Positions 7,173-13,109 of a stretch of 13,541 nucleotides of DNA are shown in pieces. The stretch lies in assembly GCA_964418425.1 (NCBI GenBank), contig CAYQLT010000066.1, positions 1 to 13,541 on the forward strand. The letters are read 5' to 3'. The notes below the pieces were generated by a model. That model did not search any database. It was not told the origin of the DNA and saw nothing but the letters and a program-made list of their open reading frames with translations. The stretch comes from CAYQLT01 sp964418425 (GTDB taxonomy: Bacteria; Bacillota; Limnochordia; Limnochordales; Geochordaceae). The first letter of the stretch is position 1. Each line of letters opens with the position of its first letter. The position numbers and the translations under genes were made by a program.

Positions 7173-7202
7173 ATTATACTCCCCGCCACGAGCCCCTGTC
7201 AA
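7173..7202 (-). promoter_or_regulatory. copA promoter, consensus -35 and -10
   Basis: On the minus strand TTGACA (7202-7197) is followed after 18 bases by TATAAT (7178-7173). Both hexamers are perfect sigma-70/sigma-A consensus. The expected start of transcription is near 7166, giving a leader of about 40 bases that begins just before the CsoR-type inverted repeat. Confidence 0.85.
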
Positions 7203-7478
7203 TGATGCGCGGACTCCTGGACGCTCGTGCGAACCTGCGGTCCCGAGACTCCCAGGTAATGATCGCACCTCCGGCAGCCATCGACTTGGGAACCCCAGGG
7301 TAACCGCCGCGCCGGTGAACCTGCCCCACCAGCCCCAGAGCGCTTCTGCAGAACCGGTCGATCCGCCTGCTGGACGCGCTACCAGGAAGGTTTTCTCCGC
7401 CGTCGTAGTGTAAACCTCGGCGGGGCGGCTCGGGCCGTAGAACCGGGAGCGCCGCTGGGAGAGGGGGCGTGTCACCCG
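7203..7478. other. Divergent intergenic region between copA and the AraC-type gene
   Basis: About 275 bases without a supported gene. One inverted repeat is present (7388-7417). No convincing plus-strand promoter for the AraC-type gene was recognised by eye. Confidence 0.4.
7388..7417. repeat. Inverted repeat upstream of the AraC-type gene
   Basis: AGGTTT (7388-7393) and AAACCT (7412-7417) are perfect inverted arms 18 bases apart, about 60 bases before the AraC-type start. The spacing would put the arm centres about 24 bases (just over two helical turns) apart, compatible with a dimeric regulator, but AraC proteins usually use direct repeats. A chance match is possible. Confidence 0.3.
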
Positions 7479-8324
7479 GTGAGGTCAGGTCAGGAGCGAG
7501 ATGAGCGCCGGGAGGCCGTGGAAGCCGTCATTGCGGAGATGCGCCGGCGCCTGAGCGGCGAACTGTCCCTGCCCGATATGGCGGACATCGCATGCCTGAG
7601 CCCGTTTCACTTCCTCCGGGTGTTCCGTAGGGTGACCGGACTCACGCCCCGGGAATTCCTGGCGGCCCTGCGCATCGAGCAGGCCAAGCGGCTGCTGGTG
7701 ACCACGCGCCTGAGCGTCACGGAGATCTGCTTCGAGGTGGGCTACACCAGCGTCGGCACCTTTACGGCCCGTTTCTCCCGCATGGTTGGGGTGCCGCCGG
7801 GGACGTTCCGGCGGATGGGCGAGCGGGTCGTGGAGGCCTGCATCCGGCCGCTTCGGGAACCGGGCAGGGCCGGCGCGATCCCGCTCTTTTCGGGTTCCGG
7901 CGACGGGCCACGGGCGGGGGGAGCGGGGCTTGTCTGCCGGGGCGTCGCCGGGCGCATTGTGGGCCTACCCGGTACGCCGCCGGGCATCGTGTTCGCCGCG
8001 GCCTTCCCCCGGGCAGCCCCGCACGGCGAGCCGGCGGCCTGCACCGTCCTGCCGGGAGGCCCCGGGCCTTACCGCATCGCACCGCTGCCGGAAGGGCGGT
8101 TTTACGTGCTGGCCTGCCTGCTGCCGTGGAGCAGTGATGTGACGGGGTATCTCGTTCCGGACGCCAACGTGTGGGTCGGGGGCTCCAGGGAGGCCGTCCT
8201 GGTGGCCGCGGGCCGGCCCGAACCTGCCGTGGATATCGTACTGCGGCCGAAGCGTTCCACCGATCCCCCCATCCTTGCGTCGTCGCTCTTCTTGCTGGCG
8301 CGCCGCGAGGGCTTCGGCATCTAA
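7479..8324 (+). CDS. AraC-family transcriptional regulator with C-terminal beta-sandwich-like domain
   Basis: This is a DNA-binding regulator of 281 residues. The AraC-type double helix-turn-helix is N-terminal (about residues 12-113): LSLPDMADIACLSPFHFLRVF is the first unit and LSVTEICFEVGYTSVGTF with FTARFSRMVGVPPGTFRR is the second, including the conserved P-x-x-F-R end. The C-terminal part (about 150-275) reads GRIVGLPGTPPGIVFAAAF, then GPYRIAPLPEGRFYVLACLL, followed by further beta-like strands. The G-x-hxG... Y-x-I-x-x-L-P-x-G-x-Y pattern recalls transthyretin-like or carboxypeptidase-regulatory beta-sandwiches. It presumably senses a ligand. Most AraC proteins have the HTH at the C-terminus, so this order is less usual. 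The GTG start at 7479 has a purine-rich GGGAGAGGGGG some 11 bases upstream. The target is unknown; the neighbouring BNR operon is a candidate. Confidence 0.85.
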   Translation: MRSGQERDERREAVEAVIAEMRRRLSGELSLPDMADIACLSPFHFLRVFRRVTGLTPREFLAALRIEQAKRLLVTTRLSVTEICFEVGYTSVGTFTARFSRMVGVPPGTFRRMGERVVEACIRPLREPGRAGAIPLFSGSGDGPRAGGAGLVCRGVAGRIVGLPGTPPGIVFAAAFPRAAPHGEPAACTVLPGGPGPYRIAPLPEGRFYVLACLLPWSSDVTGYLVPDANVWVGGSREAVLVAAGRPEPAVDIVLRPKRSTDPPILASSLFLLARREGFGI

Positions 8325-8441
8325 GGGAGCAATCGGGAAGAAGCGGACGGCGGGGGTCCTCGGGTACGCTGGCCTTGAGCTTTTCGGTCAGGCCGAGCGG
8401 CCGGTGTACCGGCGCCGGCGGCAGCCAGGGGGGCCTTTCGC
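8325..8441. other. Spacer before the BNR-Ubl operon
   Basis: This stretch holds a 14-base inverted repeat, GCCGGT-GT-ACCGGC at 8400-8413, and the AGGGGGG ribosome binding site of the next gene at 8427-8433. TTGAGC at 8375-8380 could be a -35 element, but no good -10 follows. Confidence 0.35.
8400..8413. repeat. Short inverted repeat upstream of the BNR gene
   Basis: GCCGGT and ACCGGC are perfect arms around two bases, about 30 bases before the start codon. It is a possible operator or short hairpin; it may equally be chance in GC-rich DNA. Confidence 0.3.
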
Positions 8442-9581
8442 ATGACGCAGGTGCGGCTTCTGGTAGGCACGAGCAAGGGCGGGTTCATCCTGACTTCCGA
8501 CGCGTCCCGGCGCCGCTGGGAGGTGAGCGGCCCGCTGTTCGAGGGTTGGGAGATTTATCACCTGTACGCGTCGCCCGCCGAGCCGGATCACCTGTGGGCG
8601 TCTTTGTGGACCTCGTGGTACGGAAACGTCATCCGGTCAAGCCGGGACGCGGGGCGCACCTGGCAGCCGGCAGGAAGCACGTTCGGACTCGGGCCACCCC
8701 TGCACACGTACAAGGGCCTGGACGGTGCGCCGCAGACGTGGCGTTTTCGCCGGGTATGGCGGTTCGCCACGCCGCCACCCGGATCGGGGGGCTTGGGCGG
8801 CCCGCAGGCGCTGTGGGCCGGCGCCGAGGATGCGGCCCTGTTCCGGTCGACTGACGGAGGGCAGAGCTGGCAGGAACTTCCTGGCCTGCGCCAGCACCCG
8901 ACCCACGATGCCTGGGAGCCGGGCGCAGGAGGCCTCTGCCTGCATGCCATCCGCTTCGACCCGACACGTCCCGGCCGCCTGTTCGTCGCCATCTCGGCGG
9001 CCGGGGTGTTTCGCTCGGATGACGGCGGCGCCACGTGGCGGCCCATCAACCGGGGCCTGCGCGCACAGCACACTGCCGAGCCGCAGCCCGAGGCCGGGTA
9101 CTGCGTTCACGGGCTCGCCCTGCACCCGGCTCGTCCCGGCGTGCTGTTCCTTCAAAAGCACCCCGGCGTCTATCGCAGCGACGATGCAGGGGAGCACTGG
9201 CGGAACATCTCCGAGGGGCTGCCCTCATCGTTCGGGTTCCCCATCGTCGTGCACGCCCACGAACCCGATACCGTCTACGTGGTGCCCATGAAGGACGACG
9301 AGCGCCACTTTCCCATCGACGGGGCGCTGAAGGTTTGGCGCACCCGGGACGGGGGTGCAAGCTGGGAGCCCCTGTCGGCGGGCCTTCCCGACCGCCATTT
9401 CTATGGAAACGTGCTGCGGGGCGCCATGGCTGTGGACACGGCGGACCCCTGCGGGCTCTACCTGGGAACCACCACGGGCGAGCTGTATGCCAGCCGTGAC
9501 GGCGGCGACTCCTGGGAGCCGCTTATGTGGCACTTGCCCCGGGTTCTGTCCGTGGAGGCGTGCGTGGTGGAGGCCGGATGA
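8442..9581 (+). CDS. BNR/Asp-box beta-propeller protein (sialidase-like fold, sortilin-type repeats)
   Basis: This protein of 379 residues carries six Asp-box repeats (S/T-x-D-x-G-x-x-W): SRDAGRTW (67-74), STDGGQSW (136-143), SDDGGATW (192-199), SDDAGEHW (246-253), TRDGGASW (301-308) and SRDGGDSW (351-358). Each is preceded by the usual strand ending in VYRS- or LFRS-like sequence, as in a six-to-seven-bladed propeller. There is no signal peptide or membrane segment, so a cytoplasmic location is likely. The sialidase catalytic Arg triad and FRIP motif were not recognised, so true sialidase activity is doubtful; databases often label this group exo-alpha-sialidase by fold only. AGGGGGG lies 8 bases before the ATG. 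The TGA stop overlaps the ATG of the next gene (ATGA), so the two are translationally coupled with a MoaD/ThiS-like protein. Function unknown. Confidence 0.85.
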   Translation: MTQVRLLVGTSKGGFILTSDASRRRWEVSGPLFEGWEIYHLYASPAEPDHLWASLWTSWYGNVIRSSRDAGRTWQPAGSTFGLGPPLHTYKGLDGAPQTWRFRRVWRFATPPPGSGGLGGPQALWAGAEDAALFRSTDGGQSWQELPGLRQHPTHDAWEPGAGGLCLHAIRFDPTRPGRLFVAISAAGVFRSDDGGATWRPINRGLRAQHTAEPQPEAGYCVHGLALHPARPGVLFLQKHPGVYRSDDAGEHWRNISEGLPSSFGFPIVVHAHEPDTVYVVPMKDDERHFPIDGALKVWRTRDGGASWEPLSAGLPDRHFYGNVLRGAMAVDTADPCGLYLGTTTGELYASRDGGDSWEPLMWHLPRVLSVEACVVEAG

Positions 9582-9814
9582 GGGCCGAACCGGCTGCCCG
9601 GGCCGTCCGCGCCGTACGGGTCGCCCTGCCGGGGCACCTGGCGCGGCTGGCCGCCGAGCGCGCACCGAACGGCGCCATGCGGCTGAGGCCTTATCTCAGG
9701 GTTTTCGCTGCTTCCGCCGACCTCACGCCTGCGGGCCTGGGGGCCCCCCTGCCGCCCGAGGTGCGGTCGGGCTCCGATGCCCTTCGCATCGTGGGCGCCA
9801 TCGCAGGCGGGTAG
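9578..9814 (+). CDS. Short MoaD/ThiS-like (ubiquitin-fold) protein ending in Gly-Gly
   Basis: This is a 78-residue protein. The beginning, VRVALPGHLARLA, and the end, LRPYLRVFAASADLT... SGSDALRIVGAIAGG, match the beta-grasp MoaD/ThiS group that commonly follows BNR-propeller genes. The C-terminal GG is the residue pair activated by E1-like enzymes. The middle is very short: only about nine residues (AERAPNGAM) separate the first strand pair from the RPYLRVF strand, where relatives usually have roughly 30-40 residues including the central helix. This points to an internal deletion, or to a reduced but functional fold. The ATG at 9578 lies inside the stop of the BNR gene, with GGAGG four bases upstream. 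Family assignment is from motif memory; function as sulfur carrier or protein modifier is inferred. Confidence 0.7.
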   Translation: MRAEPAARAVRAVRVALPGHLARLAAERAPNGAMRLRPYLRVFAASADLTPAGLGAPLPPEVRSGSDALRIVGAIAGG

Positions 9815-9842
9815 GCAGGTCGGGTGTCACCGCCACCGGGGC

Positions 9843-9925
9843 TTGACACAGACCCCGCCCCCAGAGGTTTGATACGCACTGAGGCAGGGCGCGCACTTGC
9901 CTGACCTGCTCTGCTGGCGTACGAT
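9843..9925 (+). promoter_or_regulatory. Candidate promoters for the low-GC two-gene unit
   Basis: Two weak arrangements are visible. TTGACA (9843-9848) is a perfect -35 but is followed only by TTTGAT after 19 bases. TTGCCT (9897-9902) with TACGAT (9920-9925) has ideal 17-base spacing and four of six matches in each hexamer. Either could serve the gene starting at 9971. Otherwise the 9815-9970 spacer contains no supported gene. Confidence 0.4.
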
Positions 9926-9970
9926 GGCGGTGCGGCGGAGACACCCTATGGCTTGGAAGAGGGGCTTCTG

Positions 9971-11161
9971 GTGCCGGTTGTTGAGGGCAAAGTTGTGGAG
10001 AAACGGACAGGCGACCCCTTGGAGCGGGTCGTGGTAATCCTGGAAGACGCAACAGCTACTGTTGCTCCACCGTCATGGCACACCTACTCCAAGGCCGATG
10101 GTTCGTTTCGGTTCGAGGGGGTTCCTCCTGGAGAGTACCTGTTGCGGTTCCAGTGGCAGCACGAGTCGAAGCAGGTTGCCTCGGGCACGCTTGAGGGGCT
10201 CACCCTCGGGTTGGATGGGGCGAAGGTGCTGTTCGAGCTGGAAGTTCGGGGATTGGTCCAGGGGCGCGTGGTGGACGCCCGGACCATGGCCCCTGTCCAG
10301 GGTGCGGCCGTGGAGATTACGCCTGAGACCGGAGGGCAAAGAAGCAGTCCCACTGACGCCAGTGGGCAGTACGCGCTCCATTTCATCGTTCCCGGAACAT
10401 ACGAGTTGCGGTGCCAGGCTCGGGGCTACGAGGCCCAGAGGTGCAGGGTCGACGTGGTGCCTCTACACAGGGGAGGGCCGACGGTATGTGATTTCGAGTT
10501 GCCGCCTGCGCCGCAATCCAGCCAGTTGGGAGCGGTGAGGGGCAATGTAAGCACGCGCCGTGGATCGAGCATTTTCGGTGCCCGCGTGGAGCTCCTGCAA
10601 GACGAGAGAATTATTCGGATTACTTCCGTGGTCAAGGATTATGTGGATCGGTATGAGGGCAACTACCGATTCGAAGACGTACCTCCGGGGCAGTACGCGG
10701 TGCGGGGCTCGTTCCCAGGCTTTGAGCAACGGACCGTCCTGGTGACCGTTCATCCCGGCAAGGACGCTTGGGCAGACCTGGAACTGGAGCCGGCAGCGGC
10801 GGTTCCGCCTCCGGAGCTCGAGCTGATAGCCGTAGTGCCGGAGACCCTGACCGTCGGGGAGCCGGTTAAGGTCGTTGTCAAACCCAAGTTTAACGGCCGC
10901 AGGGCTGTCCGGGCCAGTGCGCACTTGTGGGGTCCTCGCGGATGGAACATGGGATTCAGTTTGGACAAGGTCGAAAGCGACGGATCCCTCTCGCGGAGGT
11001 TTGACGCTTGGGACCTCCCGGGCCGCTTCGTCATTGACGAGGTGTCTCTGCAGGATGAGGCAGGGAGGTTTCAGCGGATAGGGACTAACGTCGTCTTCGA
11101 GGTCTTTCCCAAGCAGCAGGTGCTGACGCCAGACGCTCCCCTCTTTCGAATACCGCGCTGA
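9971..11161 (+). CDS. Protein with three carboxypeptidase-regulatory-like (transthyretin-type) domains
   Basis: This protein of 396 residues is built from three successive beta-sandwich domains, each with the family pattern VxGxVx...T/SGxxxxGAxVxI, then a turn, G-x-Y/F-x-F-x-x-V/I-P-G-x-Y-x-L. They start at VEGKVVEKRTGDPLERVVV (with GSFRFEGVPPGEYLL), at VQGRVVDARTMAPVQGAAV (with GQYALHFIVPGTYEL), and at VRGNVSTRRGSSIFGARV (with NYRFEDVPPGQYAV). The last about 120 residues (from PPPELELIAV) are another beta-rich region without a recognised family. No signal peptide is visible with this start, which is odd for a domain type usually found outside the cell. The GTG at 9971 is preferred because AGAGGGG lies six bases upstream; a TTG at 9953 would add six residues. 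Codon use is visibly less GC-rich than in the flanking genes. The PIN gene begins three bases after the stop. Confidence 0.75.
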   Translation: MPVVEGKVVEKRTGDPLERVVVILEDATATVAPPSWHTYSKADGSFRFEGVPPGEYLLRFQWQHESKQVASGTLEGLTLGLDGAKVLFELEVRGLVQGRVVDARTMAPVQGAAVEITPETGGQRSSPTDASGQYALHFIVPGTYELRCQARGYEAQRCRVDVVPLHRGGPTVCDFELPPAPQSSQLGAVRGNVSTRRGSSIFGARVELLQDERIIRITSVVKDYVDRYEGNYRFEDVPPGQYAVRGSFPGFEQRTVLVTVHPGKDAWADLELEPAAAVPPPELELIAVVPETLTVGEPVKVVVKPKFNGRRAVRASAHLWGPRGWNMGFSLDKVESDGSLSRRFDAWDLPGRFVIDEVSLQDEAGRFQRIGTNVVFEVFPKQQVLTPDAPLFRIPR

Positions 11162-11164
11162 GCC

Positions 11165-11605
11165 ATGATCAACCAATGGATGGTCGATACGGGTGCATGG
11201 GTCGCGTTCTTTGAGCGGTCCGACCCGTGGCATGAGGTAGTGGTTTCGGTCTTCTATGAGTTGGCGCAGAGCCGCTCCCTCTTATACACGACCGACTCCG
11301 TTATTCTTGAGATGGTCCCTCTCCTGCGGAGGTTCAATCGATCAACGACGGAAATCCTCGCTCGTGTAAGTGCTGTTCGCCAGCACGCGGATGTCCTTTG
11401 CTCGTCGCCGTCCGACCTCGATCAAATTTTGAAGCGGTTGCAGTCAAGGCCGTCGTTGGAACTCTCCGGGGTAGACGCCGAACTGCTGGCGCTGGCAGAA
11501 GCAAGGGGCGTTCGCAACATCCTGTCAGTAGATGAGGTCTTTCTGAAGCTGGGCCGGTTCACCGTCAGGCCAAATTGGGCCGAACGTAGCCGTGTGTTGA
11601 AGTGA
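11165..11605 (+). CDS. PIN-domain protein (VapC-like putative ribonuclease)
   Basis: This 146-residue protein is a PIN-fold, metal-dependent RNase candidate. The acidic active-site residues are Asp8 in MVDTGAWVAFF, Glu49 in VILEM, Asp104 in SGVDAELLALAEARGV, and Asp123 in ILSVDEVFLKLG, in the order and spacing of VapC-type toxins. The usual small VapB-type antitoxin is not encoded directly up- or downstream; instead the gene starts three bases after the carboxypeptidase-regulatory-like gene. No clear ribosome binding site precedes the ATG at 11165, so translation probably depends on coupling to the upstream gene; a second in-frame ATG at 11180 is possible. G+C is near 52% in a sampled stretch, much lower than in the neighbours downstream, suggesting the pair arrived together. 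Whether it is a toxin, an orphan, or a house-keeping RNase is undecided. Confidence 0.8.
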   Translation: MINQWMVDTGAWVAFFERSDPWHEVVVSVFYELAQSRSLLYTTDSVILEMVPLLRRFNRSTTEILARVSAVRQHADVLCSSPSDLDQILKRLQSRPSLELSGVDAELLALAEARGVRNILSVDEVFLKLGRFTVRPNWAERSRVLK

Positions 11606-11610
11606 TGCAT

Positions 11611-11627
11611 CAAGTGTGGGTCACTTG
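11611..11627. repeat. Small inverted repeat after the PIN gene
   Basis: CAAGTG, TGGGT loop, CACTTG: a perfect 6-bp stem five bases after the PIN stop codon. No U-run follows, so it is a poor terminator. It may mark the 3' end of the low-GC unit. Confidence 0.3.
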
Positions 11628-11736
11628 TGCACACGTCCGGGAGTGAACTACGGCTCCTGGGCTTTGGTCGCGACACGGGTGAGGACTTGCCCGCGAGCTG
11701 GCCCATAGGGTTGAGAAGACGTCGGGGGGTTATGCT

Positions 11737-12612
11737 GTGCTCGACCGCAAGGGGCTGTTTTCCTTTTTGGCCATCACTTTCGGGCTCACGTACGCCGTGG
11801 AAGGGGCGCTCATCCTGTCCGGCTTCCGGGTGGGCGCCATCCCCGTTCTGTACGGGCAGCTGGTCCTGGCGGGAGTCATGTGGGTGCCGGCTCTGGCCAC
11901 GGTGGTGACGACCCGATGGGTTACGCGGGAAGGGCTCGGGGTGGCCAACGTGCGCCTCGGCCCCCTTCGACCGTACCTTACCTCGGCGTTCGCTGTGCCG
12001 GCGGTCTTCGCGGTCGTTTACGCGCTCACCTGGGCACTGGGGTTGGGTTCGCCCGACTGGGAGCTGAGGGCGTTTCGCGAGCTGACGACGGCCGGCGGGG
12101 CGACGGTAGCGGGACCCGCGCCATCCGGCCCTCTGCTCGCCGGGCTTTTCGCAGCCAGCCTGGTGGTAGGGCCGACCATCAACGGGGTCTTCGGGTTCGG
12201 CGAAGAACTCGGCTGGCGGGGATATCTCCTGCCCAAGCTCCTGGGGTTCGGGAGGTGGAGGGCACACCTTCTGGTCGGGTTGCTGTGGGGGCTGTGGCAC
12301 GCGCCGCTGGTCGCGGTGGGCTTCAACTACCCCGGCTATCCGGTGCCGGGCCTCCTTGCCATGATCGGGCTGACCACGACGATGGGGATTTACGTGGGCG
12401 AGATGGCTCTGCGCCACCGGAGCTCTCTGCTTGCCGGATGGATTCACGGCGCGATCAACGGGCAGGCGTACGGCATCTGGCGGCTTTTGTTTGCGGACGT
12501 GAACCCGCTTTTGGGCGGGATGACGGGTGTGGTCGCCATGGCGGTGTGGCTGGCGCTGGGGTTGTGGGTGGCGGGGGCACCGGCGGCCATCGAAGGGAGG
12601 ACGGCCGGGTGA
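11737..12612 (+). CDS. CPBP-family intramembrane metalloprotease/immunity-type protein
   Basis: This integral membrane protein of 291 residues carries the Abi/CPBP (CAAX-protease, Rce1-like) motifs. The glutamate pair EELGWR (156-161) is followed by WGLWH (184-188, the usual F/W-xxx-H motif) and WIHGAIN (235-241, the final His/Asn motif). Several hydrophobic stretches flank these (for example 8-28, 40-58, 84-103, 132-150, 176-196, 204-222). In the family, these residues form the active site of a prenyl-protein-type protease; bacterial members serve in bacteriocin immunity, membrane-protein processing or unknown roles. The GTG at 11737 has GGGGGG 7 bases upstream. The stop codon overlaps the DinB start by four bases (GTGA), so the two are co-translated. 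The substrate is unknown. Confidence 0.85.
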   Translation: MLDRKGLFSFLAITFGLTYAVEGALILSGFRVGAIPVLYGQLVLAGVMWVPALATVVTTRWVTREGLGVANVRLGPLRPYLTSAFAVPAVFAVVYALTWALGLGSPDWELRAFRELTTAGGATVAGPAPSGPLLAGLFAASLVVGPTINGVFGFGEELGWRGYLLPKLLGFGRWRAHLLVGLLWGLWHAPLVAVGFNYPGYPVPGLLAMIGLTTTMGIYVGEMALRHRSSLLAGWIHGAINGQAYGIWRLLFADVNPLLGGMTGVVAMAVWLALGLWVAGAPAAIEGRTAG

Positions 12613-13109
12613 ACCTCCAATCGTTGAGGCTTCTGTGGGAGCATGCCTGGTGGGCAAAGGCGCAGCTGTTGCCTCACGTGCTGGCGCTCCGCGCCGAAGA
12701 GTACGCTCGGGATCTGGGCAGCCGGTTCGGATCGGTTCAGGGGACGATGGCTCACCTGGTGGGTACCGAGGAGATCTGGCTTGCACGCTGGTCTGGAAGC
12801 TCGCCCCGGGCTCTCCCCGCGGCCGCGGAGTTCTCCACTCCCGAAATTGCGGCCCGGCGGTGGGATACCGTGGAGGCGGGGACCCGTTCCCTCCTTGAGA
12901 CGCTTGACGCCGTGGGCCCGGACAGACTGGTGACGTACCGGACCACGTCGGGCGCCGAGCACCGGGACCCGCTTTGGGTGCTCATGCTCCACGTGCTTCA
13001 CCACTCGGCCCTATATCGGGGCCAGCTGCTGGCTCTGCTACGCCAGCTCGGGGTGCGGGAGCGGGTGCCGACCGACCTCATCGAGTACTGGCGGGCCCGG
13101 CACCGTTAG
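12609..13109 (+). CDS. DinB-family protein
   Basis: This is a soluble four-helix-bundle protein of 166 residues in the DinB/YfiT superfamily, whose members bind a divalent metal through three histidines and often act as thiol-dependent transferases or damage-inducible proteins. Visible marks are GTMAHLVGTEEIWLARW (His49), a long central helix, and LMLHVLHHSALYRGQLLALLRQLG (His128, His131, His132). The C-terminal motif is YRGQ where many relatives have HRGQ, so Tyr136 may replace one metal ligand. The GTG at 12609 has GGGAGG 8 bases upstream and overlaps the CPBP stop (GTGA). The gene meets the convergent minus-strand gene with interlocked stop codons. The specific substrate is unknown. Confidence 0.85.
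   Translation: MNLQSLRLLWEHAWWAKAQLLPHVLALRAEEYARDLGSRFGSVQGTMAHLVGTEEIWLARWSGSSPRALPAAAEFSTPEIAARRWDTVEAGTRSLLETLDAVGPDRLVTYRTTSGAEHRDPLWVLMLHVLHHSALYRGQLLALLRQLGVRERVPTDLIEYWRARHR

Noticed and set aside
5458..7413. Plus-strand open frame of 651 codons
   Set aside because: It lies antisense to copA. It is His/Asp/Gly/Arg-rich with no motif, while copA has every P-type ATPase signature.
9046..9360. Minus-strand open frames under the BNR gene
   Set aside because: They are shadows of the BNR propeller gene, without motifs or ribosome binding sites.
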